Source of the DNA: Chloracidobacterium sp. UBA3360
Lineage (GTDB): Bacteria > Acidobacteriota > Blastocatellia > Pyrinomonadales > Pyrinomonadaceae
Direction: 5' to 3'
DNA length: 54,888 bases
Assembly: GCA_002360555.1 (NCBI GenBank)
Contig: DEQS01000054.1
Span: 1-54,888 of the forward strand
Shown here: positions 24,508-34,000 of the stretch, piece by piece
Position numbering within the stretch: the stretch's first letter is position 1
Layout of the letters: the number at the start of each line of letters is the position of its first letter
The notes under the pieces: model-generated
What the model was told of the DNA's origin: nothing
What the model saw: only the letters and a program-made list of their open reading frames with translations
Database searches by the model: none
Position numbers and translations under genes: made by a program

Positions 24508-25071
24508 ATGAAGATCGTCGCGATTAGCTCAAGTCTGTTTGTCTTGATGCTCGTGCAATCTGCGTTTGCTCAGACACTGCCGTCAAAGATCCGAGGCTAT
24601 AAGGTCTATGACGCAAAGGTCGTCGTCACCAACAAAACTGACACAGGCTACAAAGAAACCGACGCCGACGCGGCTGTAAAACTGACCAATTTTAATCTAG
24701 CCGGTATGGGTCTGAGCGGCGTGATAGTCGAGGTCGGTGCCGAAATATTATCCGAAAACAAATCTGGCGATGTTGAGTTTATGACGTTTCACGATTTTCG
24801 CGTCAACGGCGTCTCGATCGATGTCGAGGAATATAAGCATCCATTCTCATTCATAAAAGCCGAGCCCGTTTTGTTGCCAAAGCCCGCCCGAATAACGATC
24901 AAACCGACGAGCCTCGCCAAGGGAGCCGCCAAAGAGCTGACCGACCCGAAAAAAGACTGGATCGTCACCGGCACGGTCTTTGTTTTTGGCAAGTTTAAGA
25001 AATTTGGTTTCAGCTTCAAACGCGTCGTCCCGGTCAAGATAGACATCAAGATCAAAAATCTACTTCAGTAA
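24508..25071 (+). CDS. Uncharacterised secreted protein
   Basis: I do not recognise this 187-residue protein. It has a clear signal peptide (MKIVAISSSLFVLMLVQSAFA then QT). The mature part is beta-rich, with many alternating hydrophobic residues (YDAKVVVTNKTDTGYKETD, ADAAVKLTNFNLAGMGLSG) and basic Lys-rich strands near the end (GKFKKFGFSFKRVVPVKI). That pattern could be a late-embryogenesis-abundant (LEA14/WHy)-like beta sandwich, but this is a guess. The start is the ATG at 24508, 13 bp after nusB. Confidence 0.65.
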   Translation: MKIVAISSSLFVLMLVQSAFAQTLPSKIRGYKVYDAKVVVTNKTDTGYKETDADAAVKLTNFNLAGMGLSGVIVEVGAEILSENKSGDVEFMTFHDFRVNGVSIDVEEYKHPFSFIKAEPVLLPKPARITIKPTSLAKGAAKELTDPKKDWIVTGTVFVFGKFKKFGFSFKRVVPVKIDIKIKNLLQ

Positions 25072-25091
25072 CCCGTCCGGCAATATCATAG

Positions 25092-25121
25092 TTACAGTTT
25101 TGGCGCGTTTTGCGTTAAAAT
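25092..25121 (+). promoter_or_regulatory. Candidate kgd promoter
   Basis: TTACAG (25092-25097) and TAAAAT (25116-25121), with an 18-bp spacer, lie about 30 bp before the GTG start of kgd. The -35 box is weak. Confidence 0.35.
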
Positions 25122-25152
25122 TGAGGTTTACCGAGAGGGCATTAATTACAAA

Positions 25153-28100
25153 GTGAGCGATAAGATAACAAATTTTAGCGAGTTTATTAAAGAAAGTTTC
25201 GGCTCAAACGCCACTTATGTCGAGGGTCTGTTGGAGCGATACAAGGCCGACCCAAAGCTGGTCGACGAATCGTGGCAAGCGTATTTCGGCGACCTTTTGA
25301 ATGGTGGTTCGCCCACAGCAGAGACTAGTACCGTAAAAGTCGAACCTGCGAAACCGGTGGCAGCGACTCCGGTGCAGCCTAAACCGCCCGTCGCCGTTCC
25401 GCTCGCCGCCGATACCGAATCGCGTCCGATCACCGGTGCCGCAAAAAAGATCGTCGAGAATATGGAGCAGAGCCTGACGGTTCCGACCGCGACGAGTTTT
25501 CGCACGATTCCGGTCAAGATCCTCGAGGAAAATCGCCGCATCATCAACGAACACCTCGCCGCTCAAGGCAAAGGCAAGGTCTCTTTCACGCACATCATCG
25601 CTTGGGCGATAATCCAGTCGGTCAAGGCTTATCCGCATCTCAACGTCGGCTTTGGCGTCGTTAACGGCGTGCCTTCGCGCCTAGAGCATCAGGACATCAA
25701 CCTCGGCATCGCAATCGATATTGAGAAAAAAGACGGTTCGCGAAACCTGCTTGTGCCCAACATCAAAGGTGCGAACGAGATGGATTTCGCCGAGTTTTTT
25801 GCCGGTTATAACGAAACCGTCAAAAAGGCGCGTGACGGCAAGCTTGAGATCGCTGATTTTCAAGGCACGACCATTTCGCTGACAAATCCAGGGACGATCG
25901 GAACCGCCGCGTCGAATCCGCGTTTGATGTCCGGCCAGAGTGCGATCATTGCGACCGGAGCGATCGAATATCCAGCCGAGTATCAAGCGATGACGAATGC
26001 GGTGCTCTCGTCGATCGGCATAAGCAAGACGATCACGGTCACCAGCACATACGACCATCGCGTTATTCAGGGAGCTGAAAGCGGATTGTTTCTCGCGAAG
26101 ATCCACGAATTCCTGCTCGGACAAGGGGCATTTTACGACGAGATCTTTGCTGATCTCGAGATCAAATATCCACCTTACCGCTGGGCCGAAGACTATAATC
26201 CGCGGCTGTTTGGCGGTGAGCATGAAAAGATCGAAGAACAGGCAAATGTCCTGCAATTGATCAATACCTATCGCGAACGCGGCCACCTGCTCGCCGATAT
26301 CGATCCGCTCAATATGATCGAGCGGCGAACGTCGGAGCTAGACCTCGAAAATTTTGGCCTCACGGTTTGGGATCTCGATCGCGTTTTCATCACCGGTGGT
26401 CTGCACGGGGAGCAAACCGCGACGCTACGGCGGATCCTGGAGATCTTGCGCAAGGCCTATTGCGGAAAGGTTGGTATCGAGTATCGCCACATGGCCAGCA
26501 ACACGCAAAAAGACTGGATCCGTGCCCGTGTCCGTGAGCAATTTGTCGACACTCAACCGCTCGCCGCTGAGACCAAGATCGAGCTGCTGCAAAAGCTGAT
26601 CGAGGCCGAGCAGTTTGAGCAGTTTTTGCATAAAAAATATCTCGGGCAAAAGCGTTTTTCGCTCGAGGGCTGTGAGACGGTCATCCCGATGCTGGACCAG
26701 ATGGTCGAGGGTGCTTCGGCCCGCGGCGTCGATGAGATATATCTCGGCATGGCCCATCGCGGACGGCTAAACGTACTTTCAAACATCGTTGGCGACCCCG
26801 AGACCGGAGCAATGGCGGAACGCATCTTTACGGTTTTTGAGGGCACATCGCATCCCGATTTCCCTGCCGACGAGGGAGACGTAAAATATCACCAAGGTGC
26901 CATTGGCAACCGAAAGACCAAAGCCGGACGCGATCTAAAGATCCAACTTTCATGTAACCCCAGCCATCTCGAAACCGTAAATCCGGTGGTCGAGGGCATG
27001 GCCCGTGCCCGTCAGGATGAGTTGAGAGACGGTGGTGGATTGAGTCGACAGGATGCTTATTCGCACGTTTTGCCGTTACTTCTCCACGGCGACGCGGCAT
27101 TTGCGGGACAGGGCGTTGTGATGGAAACGCTGCAGCTTGCGGGCCTGCCCGGCTATCGCACGGGCGGCACGATCCATCTAGTTATCAATAACCAGATCGG
27201 TTTCACGACTTCGCCGGGCCTCAGCCGCAGTTCGACTTACTCGACCGATGCCGGACACATTACGCAGACGCCGATCTTTCACGTCAACGGCGACGACCCC
27301 GAGGCCGCGTATCGTGTCGTCCAGATCGCACTTGATTACCGACGCGAATTTGATAAAGATGTCGTCATCGACCTAGTTGGATTTCGGCGTCTCGGCCATA
27401 ACGAGGGCGACGAACCGAGCTACACACAGCCGGTGATGTATGCTCGCGTTAAAGCCCATCCCGGCACTCGACATCTCTATGCCCAGCAGCTGCTTCGCGA
27501 AGGCATCATCACCGAAGAAACGCTGACCGCGATGACCGATAAGGTGGTCGAAAAGTATGAGGGTATCCTAGGACGCGCCAAAGATATCGCCGCCAGGAAA
27601 CCAGCCAAAGCGAGCCTGGCGGCACATGCTGCCGATGAGGACGGTTCAGCAGTTCTCGAAACCGGCGTTTCTGCAGCGACACTCAAGCAGGTCTCCGAAA
27701 AAATCTCGCTGGTACCTGAAAACTTTCATATCAATCCGAAAATGGTCGGCCAACTCGCCCGCCGTGCCAAAATGGGCGATGGTGAGGTGCCGATGGACTG
27801 GGCATTTGGCGAGGCAATGGCGATCGGTTCGCTCGTCCTCGAGGGGCTGCCCGTCAGGTTTAGCGGACAAGATTCGGGACGCGGCACGTTTTCACAGCGT
27901 CACGCCAATATGTACGACACGCTGACAGGCGAACGTTGGGCCCCTCTAAACGAATTAAAAAGCGACGCGAATCCGAATGCACGTGCCTACATTTTTGACA
28001 GCTCACTGAGCGAATACGGCGTTCTTGGTTTTGAATACGGTTATTCGGTCATGGCACAAGACCATCTCGTCGCGTGGGAAGCCCAATTTGGCGATTTTTC

Positions 28101-28857
28101 GAACGGTGCCCAGATCATGATCGACCAGTACATCTCGTCGAGTGAGGACAAATGGCAGCAAAAATGTCGTCTCGTCATGTTGTTGCCGCACGGTTATGAG
28201 GGTCAGGGGCCCGAGCATTCGTCGGCACGCCTTGAGCGTTACTTACAGCTTTGTGCCGAAAACAACATGCAAGTCTGCTATCCCACCACACCTGCACAGT
28301 ATTTTCACCTACTCCGTCGACAAGCCAAGCATAAAGCGGTCAAACCGCTGATAGTCATGACGCCAAAGAGTCTGTTACGGCTCCCGGCGGCGAGTTCGGC
28401 GATGGCCGAGCTTGAATCTGGCGGATTCCAGCCCGTCATTGACGACGCCCGCATCACAGATCGTGCAAAGGTAAAACGCATCGTCCTGTGCAGCGGCAAG
28501 GTCTTTTACGACCTCGACGCCGCCCGCGAAGAAAGCGGTATGACAGATGTCGCAGTCGTCCGCGTCGAACAATTTTATCCGTTCCCGGCTACGAAATTGA
28601 AGGAGATCTTTGCATCGTATCCAAATGCCACTGAGATCGTCTGGACCCAGGAAGAGCCACAGAATATGGGCGGTTGGACGTTTGTCGAACCTCGCGTCAC
28701 CGCGATCTTACCGGCAAACACAACGCTGCAATACGTCGGCCGCGACGCGTCCGCCTCGCCAGCGACCGGTTCGTATGCGATACATAATCTTGAACAAAAC
28801 AAGCTCGTCAATGACAGCTTGAATATCGCATCGAATGAAAGTTCGGCGGCGGTCTGA
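25153..28857 (+). CDS. kgd: Multifunctional 2-oxoglutarate decarboxylase/dehydrogenase (fused E2-E1)
   Basis: The 1234-residue protein has an N-terminal E1-type start (FGSNATYVEGLLERYKADP). A Pro/Ala linker follows, then an E2-like acyltransferase domain (about 100-330) with the catalytic TSTYDHRVIQGAESG near residue 302, and the full E1 thiamine-diphosphate domains from about 370 to the end. E1 signposts are MAHRGRLNVL, INNQIGFTT, FHVNGDDPEAA and GQDSGRGTFSQRH. No lipoyl domain is present, as in the mycobacterial and corynebacterial Kgd/OdhA type. It acts in the TCA cycle, turning 2-oxoglutarate into succinyl-CoA or succinic semialdehyde. The start is GTG. Confidence 0.95.
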   Translation: MSDKITNFSEFIKESFGSNATYVEGLLERYKADPKLVDESWQAYFGDLLNGGSPTAETSTVKVEPAKPVAATPVQPKPPVAVPLAADTESRPITGAAKKIVENMEQSLTVPTATSFRTIPVKILEENRRIINEHLAAQGKGKVSFTHIIAWAIIQSVKAYPHLNVGFGVVNGVPSRLEHQDINLGIAIDIEKKDGSRNLLVPNIKGANEMDFAEFFAGYNETVKKARDGKLEIADFQGTTISLTNPGTIGTAASNPRLMSGQSAIIATGAIEYPAEYQAMTNAVLSSIGISKTITVTSTYDHRVIQGAESGLFLAKIHEFLLGQGAFYDEIFADLEIKYPPYRWAEDYNPRLFGGEHEKIEEQANVLQLINTYRERGHLLADIDPLNMIERRTSELDLENFGLTVWDLDRVFITGGLHGEQTATLRRILEILRKAYCGKVGIEYRHMASNTQKDWIRARVREQFVDTQPLAAETKIELLQKLIEAEQFEQFLHKKYLGQKRFSLEGCETVIPMLDQMVEGASARGVDEIYLGMAHRGRLNVLSNIVGDPETGAMAERIFTVFEGTSHPDFPADEGDVKYHQGAIGNRKTKAGRDLKIQLSCNPSHLETVNPVVEGMARARQDELRDGGGLSRQDAYSHVLPLLLHGDAAFAGQGVVMETLQLAGLPGYRTGGTIHLVINNQIGFTTSPGLSRSSTYSTDAGHITQTPIFHVNGDDPEAAYRVVQIALDYRREFDKDVVIDLVGFRRLGHNEGDEPSYTQPVMYARVKAHPGTRHLYAQQLLREGIITEETLTAMTDKVVEKYEGILGRAKDIAARKPAKASLAAHAADEDGSAVLETGVSAATLKQVSEKISLVPENFHINPKMVGQLARRAKMGDGEVPMDWAFGEAMAIGSLVLEGLPVRFSGQDSGRGTFSQRHANMYDTLTGERWAPLNELKSDANPNARAYIFDSSLSEYGVLGFEYGYSVMAQDHLVAWEAQFGDFSNGAQIMIDQYISSSEDKWQQKCRLVMLLPHGYEGQGPEHSSARLERYLQLCAENNMQVCYPTTPAQYFHLLRRQAKHKAVKPLIVMTPKSLLRLPAASSAMAELESGGFQPVIDDARITDRAKVKRIVLCSGKVFYDLDAAREESGMTDVAVVRVEQFYPFPATKLKEIFASYPNATEIVWTQEEPQNMGGWTFVEPRVTAILPANTTLQYVGRDASASPATGSYAIHNLEQNKLVNDSLNIASNESSAAV

Positions 28858-28876
28858 CACGCACCATCACAACATC

Positions 28877-29974
28877 ATGAAAAAATCACTACTGATACTT
28901 ACGCTTTTGCTCACCCTGTCTACAGGCTGTTCGAGCACCGTTGATGCTAATGCCAAAAACAATGCTCCTGTTCCGGAACCCACGCCAAAGAATCAGGACC
29001 CGATCACTATTGCTGCCGTCGGCGATATCATGATGGCGTCGCCATATCCGAATGATAGCCGGATGCCGCCAAATGATGGTGCCGATCTGTTCAAGGAGGC
29101 AACGCCGATCTTGTCTGTGGCGGACATTGCTTTTGGCAATCTCGAGGGGCCGATCGTCGATAGCGGAGTCTCCGGCAAATGCCGGCCCGGCTCGACGCAG
29201 TGCTTTGCGTTTCGCACCCCGACGCGATACGGCAAATATTTGAAAGAAGCCGGTTTTGACATGATGAGCGTGGCAAACAATCACGCCGGAGATTTTGGTT
29301 TGCCGGGGCGCACCAGCACGCAGAAAGTGCTTGACGAACAAGGCATCAAATACGCCGGCAGTCTCGACCCGCCGGCGACGATTGCCTATCTCGATGTTAA
29401 AGGAAAAAAGGTCGCCCTTATTGCGTTTGGACACAACAACGGCATGCCCAACGTCAACGACCTCGACGGTGCCAAACAGCTTGTGACCGAAGCCAACAAA
29501 AAGGCCGATATCGTGATCATCTCGTTTCACGGCGGTGCCGAGGGAACCAACGCCCAGAACGTGCCAAACCGTAATGAGATATTCCTTGGCGAAAACCGCG
29601 GTAATCTGCCCGCATTTACCCACGCGGTCGTCGATGCCGGAGCCGACATCGTGCTCGGCCACGGCCCGCACGTGATGCGCGGTATGGAGATGTACAAAGA
29701 CCGCCTGATCGTCTATAGCATGGGCAATTTCTGCACGTACGGCTGGTTCCAACTGGCCGGTGAGACCGCCCTGAGCGAGATCGTCGAAGCCAAGCTAGCC
29801 GCCGACGGTAAATTCATCTCAGGCAAGATCAACGCGGTTAGACTAGAGGGTCGCGGTACCCCAGTACTCGACAAATCCGGCGCTTCGATCCGCGTCGTCC
29901 GCAATCTGTCGTTAATGGATTTCGCCGCAAACGCCCCAAAAATCGCCGACGATGGAATAATAACGCCAAAATAG
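28877..29974 (+). CDS. CapA-like lipoprotein (metallophosphatase-fold)
   Basis: This 365-residue protein has a lipoprotein signal (MKKSLLILTLLLTLSTGC, lipid-modified Cys). The CapA/PgsA domain follows, with AAVGDIMMASPY, AFGNLEGPIVD, SVANNHAGDFG, IISFHGGAEGT and LGHGPHVMRGM. These residues form the metal centre of this phosphatase-like fold. In other bacteria CapA proteins are required for poly-gamma-glutamate capsule. No capB/C-type partner is near, so a general cell-surface role is more likely. The start is the ATG at 28877, just after the kgd stop. Confidence 0.88.
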   Translation: MKKSLLILTLLLTLSTGCSSTVDANAKNNAPVPEPTPKNQDPITIAAVGDIMMASPYPNDSRMPPNDGADLFKEATPILSVADIAFGNLEGPIVDSGVSGKCRPGSTQCFAFRTPTRYGKYLKEAGFDMMSVANNHAGDFGLPGRTSTQKVLDEQGIKYAGSLDPPATIAYLDVKGKKVALIAFGHNNGMPNVNDLDGAKQLVTEANKKADIVIISFHGGAEGTNAQNVPNRNEIFLGENRGNLPAFTHAVVDAGADIVLGHGPHVMRGMEMYKDRLIVYSMGNFCTYGWFQLAGETALSEIVEAKLAADGKFISGKINAVRLEGRGTPVLDKSGASIRVVRNLSLMDFAANAPKIADDGIITPK

Positions 29975-30012
29975 TAATGTAATGAAAAACTCATTTGAAT
30001 CTATAGGTTAAA

Positions 30013-30036
30013 CGAGGGCACTGGCCCTCGTTTTTT
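30013..30036 (+). terminator. Rho-independent terminator after the CapA-like gene
   Basis: CGAGGG-CACTGG-CCCTCG is followed by TTTTTT. It fits the end of the plus-strand kgd-CapA region. Confidence 0.85.
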
Positions 30037-30043
30037 CTGCCTT

Positions 30044-30090
30044 CCACCTTGGTCCACCTTGGTCCACCTGGTCCGGACCGGACCAAACTA
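30044..30090. repeat. TTGGTCCACC 10-bp tandem repeat
   Basis: TTGGTCCACC occurs about three times at 10-bp steps and runs into a GGTCCGGACC palindrome. It lies between convergent genes. Confidence 0.6.
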
Positions 30091-30888
30091 TTTCTTAGCT
30101 TTTTCTATCTGTTTGATGAGCTTGGTCGCGCGGTTGCGGGCCATTAGCGGTAGGCGTTCGTCGCTCGAGAGTTCGGTCAGAAATGGGATGAGATGCGGCG
30201 GGTCAGAGATCTCTTTGCGATTGACATACGCGGTGATCGCGTCCATCAAACCCGGCGTCTGGAGCGGCTGGTTTTCACGGGCCAATATTATCTCAAACCG
30301 CCATGTGTATTCGTTACTGATGCGGCGGTATTCCTCCATCAGAGCCATCGCATCTTTGTTTTCGGTCCAGTTATATTTGACCGTTCTCTCTTTCCCGTTC
30401 CTCACCACCTTGAGCGTCATATTGCCCATGTGCGAATAATCGCGCGTCGGGTACTGATAGCTCTCGGTCGAGTTGATAAAATCCAGTGCCGCTAACGCAA
30501 CATTTAGCTTTTCAAGAGTCGCCGCCGTCAGTTGCAGCGGATCGGTCCAAATCTCGTCGTAACCGTCCTTTGTCAATGCGATCTGCCCTTTGCCGTTAGC
30601 ATCATGCTCAATAGCGATGTGCGAATAAGTAAATCCAGGACGGTCAAAATCATAAAAATAAGTCGGCGCATAGCTTTTGCTTACCGTTGTTTTTTTGACA
30701 TCTACCGGACGCTCGTTCTTCTTACCCGGAGTCGGCTTAGGCATCGCTGTCGGGGTTGGTGCAGGTGTGGTAGTCGCGACAGGGGCGACAGGTTTGGGCT
30801 TTGGATTCTTTTTTACCTGCGCCGACACTGCCGCAGCAGGCATAAGCAGCAGAATGAGAAAGATCAATTTGGAGGGGCTGGTCATCAT
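30088..30888 (-). CDS. Secreted protein with Pro/Thr-rich linker, function unknown
   Basis: The 266-residue protein has a signal peptide (to about AVSAQ, residue 24). A low-complexity Pro-Thr-Lys segment (about 25-60, with VATTTPAPTPTAMPKPTPG) follows, then a folded domain of about 200 residues that I do not recognise. Recognisable words are FTYSHIAIEHDANGKGQIAL and MTLKVVRNGKERTVKYNW, which look like a small beta-sheet domain. A helical C-terminus follows (RLPLMARNRATKLIKQI). The layout suggests a periplasmic or surface domain held off the membrane by the linker. Confidence 0.65.
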   Translation of the reverse strand: MMTSPSKLIFLILLLMPAAAVSAQVKKNPKPKPVAPVATTTPAPTPTAMPKPTPGKKNERPVDVKKTTVSKSYAPTYFYDFDRPGFTYSHIAIEHDANGKGQIALTKDGYDEIWTDPLQLTAATLEKLNVALAALDFINSTESYQYPTRDYSHMGNMTLKVVRNGKERTVKYNWTENKDAMALMEEYRRISNEYTWRFEIILARENQPLQTPGLMDAITAYVNRKEISDPPHLIPFLTELSSDERLPLMARNRATKLIKQIEKAKK

Positions 30889-30974
30889 TGGATATCAGTC
30901 TATACGAATTTCACAAAATCGCTGAACGGTCTTTGGATGCGGGGATTGAATTGGCGGTTGGAAGGGAGAGGAGT

Positions 30975-31058
30975 TTAGCCACGAATGACACGAATGACAC
31001 GAATTGAAACAGGTTGATAGTTACTGGCCACTGTTCACTATTCGCTGTTCACTATTCA
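30975..31058. repeat. CACGAAT and CTGTTCACTATTC short tandem repeats
   Basis: CCACGAATGACACGAATGAC (about 30977) has a 10-bp step. CTGTTCACTATTC occurs twice at a 14-bp step (31031 and 31045), the second running into the smc stop codon. The first word also occurs at about 15620. Confidence 0.55.
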
Positions 31059-34000
31059 AACTTGACCGAAACGACCTTTGACACACCGGCCTCTTGCATC
31101 GTCACGCCGTAAAGAGCTCGGGCGGCTTCCATTGTGCGTTTATTGTGGGTGATAACGATAAACTGCGTCCGCTCTGACATCGACGCGATCTTATCGACGA
31201 AGCGGCCGACGTTGGCGTCATCAAGCGGAGCGTCTACCTCGTCCAGCAAACAGAACGGAGATGGGCGGTATTTGAATATCGACATCACGAGAGCGATCGC
31301 CGTCATCGCTTTCTCGCCGCCTGAGAGCAGCATAATATTTTGCAGACGTTTACCCGGCGGTTGTGCGACGACCTCGATACCGGCTTCGAGAATGTCGTCG
31401 GATTCGAGTAGGGTCATTTGGCCTTGGCCGCCGCCAAACAACTCCTGGAAAAACTCGACAAAATTTTCGTTGATCGCTTCAAACGCGGCTCGGAACTTGT
31501 CACGCGAACGCTGTTTGATCTCGCGAAGCGCTTCTTCCGTGGCGGCAATGCTATCAATGATGTCCTGCCGCTGAGTGGTCAGGAACAGGTGCCGCTCCTC
31601 TGCCTCGCCAAGCTCCTCGAGCGCGAGCATATTTATTGCCCCAAAATTTTCGAGCTTTTGTCTTAGATCGTCGGCCTCACGGCGTGCGTTCTCAAGCACA
31701 AGATCTTCGGACGGCTCGACCTCGGCAACAAGGCTGTTAAGTGAGACGTTCAACTCTTGCAGACAGTTTTCACCAATATTCTTAAGCTCCGTAACTGCCT
31801 CGGCCTGACGGATCTCGATCGCGGCTCGCTCATTTCTCGCCTCAGCAGCCTGTCGATTCAGATCGGCAAGCGTTTCGCTCATCCGGTCGGCATTTTCTCG
31901 TGCGGAGGCGAGGCAGGTGATCGCTGCGGTTAATTCCGTATTCTCACTCTCGACCTCGTCGCCAGCCGAAGCGATTCGATCGGTTATCTCGTTGATCGCC
32001 GTGTGCAGTTCTCGGATCTTGCCCTCGGCTTCGGATTTCTCGAGGTTTTGGAGAGCCAACCGCGATTCGATCTCTTTGCCCTCGTTTTCGACCCTCCTCA
32101 GTGCCGATACCGCCGAACGTCGTCGTTCATCCGATGTTGCAGCGATCATCCGTTTATCGTTGAGCACCGCGTTTGCCGCGTCGGTCTTTGCCCGGGCGTC
32201 GTTGAGATTGGCGATGATTCGTTCGATATCGGCCGCAGCTGTGATGCGAGCCGCTTCCGCAGACTCTTTACCGCCGATCGCTTCGGCATGTTTCGTCTGA
32301 GCGTCGACGATCTCGGCCTTGATCTGGCCGGCTTCGTCGGCGACGACCTGTAGGTGACGTTTCGTTCGCTCGATCTCGTCGCGGGCAGAGCGTACCTGTA
32401 TCTGCAAACCGTGGATGCCGCGATCTACCTTGATGATAAGCGATTGCAGATCGACCATCTTGCTCTCATTTTCGACGAGAGCGTTGCGGGCAGTTTCGAC
32501 CTTGGCGGCCGCTTTTTCAATGTCGCTTGCGAGGCGGCCACAATCTTTATCAAGTTGATTTAGCTCGCGTTTGAATGCTAAAAGCGATTCGTTTTGCCCC
32601 GCCGATGTCCGGTTGCCGCCGACGAGCATTTTGCCACCAAGCAGTAGATCGCCCTCGTAATTTACGAGCATATCGCCGTCGGATGTGCCGGACTCATCAA
32701 GCTCACGCACGAGCCGTGCTGACATCTCACGCGGGAATATCGAGCGTAAAACCTTTTCGAGATCCGCCGACACGCCAAGAATATCGGCGATCGTATCCTC
32801 TTCACCGCTCTTTAGTTTTGCTGTCGATGCTTCGCCCTTAGGCAAAATTATCATCGCCGTGCGGCCGATATCGTTTTCTTTCAGCCAAGCTGAGACACGT
32901 TTTGCATCCGTCAATGATTCGACAACGACTGCCTCCAAAAACGCCCCAAAAAGCGTCTCGACCGCTGTCTCGGCCTCAGGCTTGACATTTAATCGATCAG
33001 CCAAAACACCTGCGAGTCTCACACCGATATTCTTTTCTTCGGCAAATATCTTTTGAACTTGCGGCGTATAAACGGCACGTTTTTCTTCGAGTTCAAGCAG
33101 GGTGGCAAGACGATGTTTCTTTGCCGAATGTTCGTCCTGCAACAGTTGCAGTTCGCTCTCGGCCGCTCGTTGAGCGTTGCGGGCGTCAGTTGTAACCGCA
33201 AGCAAGCCGTCCTTTTCTGCGTTTAGCCCGGTGAGTTTTAATTCCTCAGCCGCAAGGCTTTTCGCCAATTCGTCCGCCTGTTTTTGGTTGGCTGAAAATG
33301 TTTCGTCAGCCCGCAGTCCTTCTTTATCGAGCCCCTCGGCCCGCGCGGCGAGCCGCTCAAGATTATGCTCTAGTTGGCGTGCGACTTCGTCAAAACGTTC
33401 GGCCGCCGCGGTGTGCTGCATCAGCTGGCCGCGCGCCGTTTCCATCGATATCTCGATCGCCGCAAAAGCATCCGCGGCGAGCCGATGCGCGTCCTCAGAT
33501 TCACGAAGAGCAGACTCGGCCTTAGCATGTTCGCTACTCTCGTGCTGTTCGTCCAAACGTAGACGCTCAAGCTCGGAGTTGAGCATGTCTAGCCGCTGCT
33601 CGCTCGCCGTGATCTCACCACGCAGAGTCTCGCAGCGATTGTTTAGCCCGACAATCTGATCTGATTTATAGATATGCTCGCGCTCGGCTCGGTCGCGCTC
33701 AAGAGCGTTGGTCGAGTGAATGCGTCGAAGCTCGGCGAGGCTTTCCTCGGCTGCCCGTGCCGCCGCTGTTGATTCTTTTGCTGCTTCTTCGGTAGCCGCA
33801 ACTTGTGCGTGAAGTGCCGTTTCCGTTGCCTCTGCCGCAACCAACTGCTGCTTTAACTGCGCTGATAGATCTGATAAATACTTCCCCTCGGCAGCGTAAA
33901 GTTGTCGCAACAGTTCGCGAAACTCTTCTTGCAGTATCTTGAATCGTCGCGTTTTCGCCGCCTGACGACGCAGCGAATTTACGCGCGTGTCGATCTCGGA

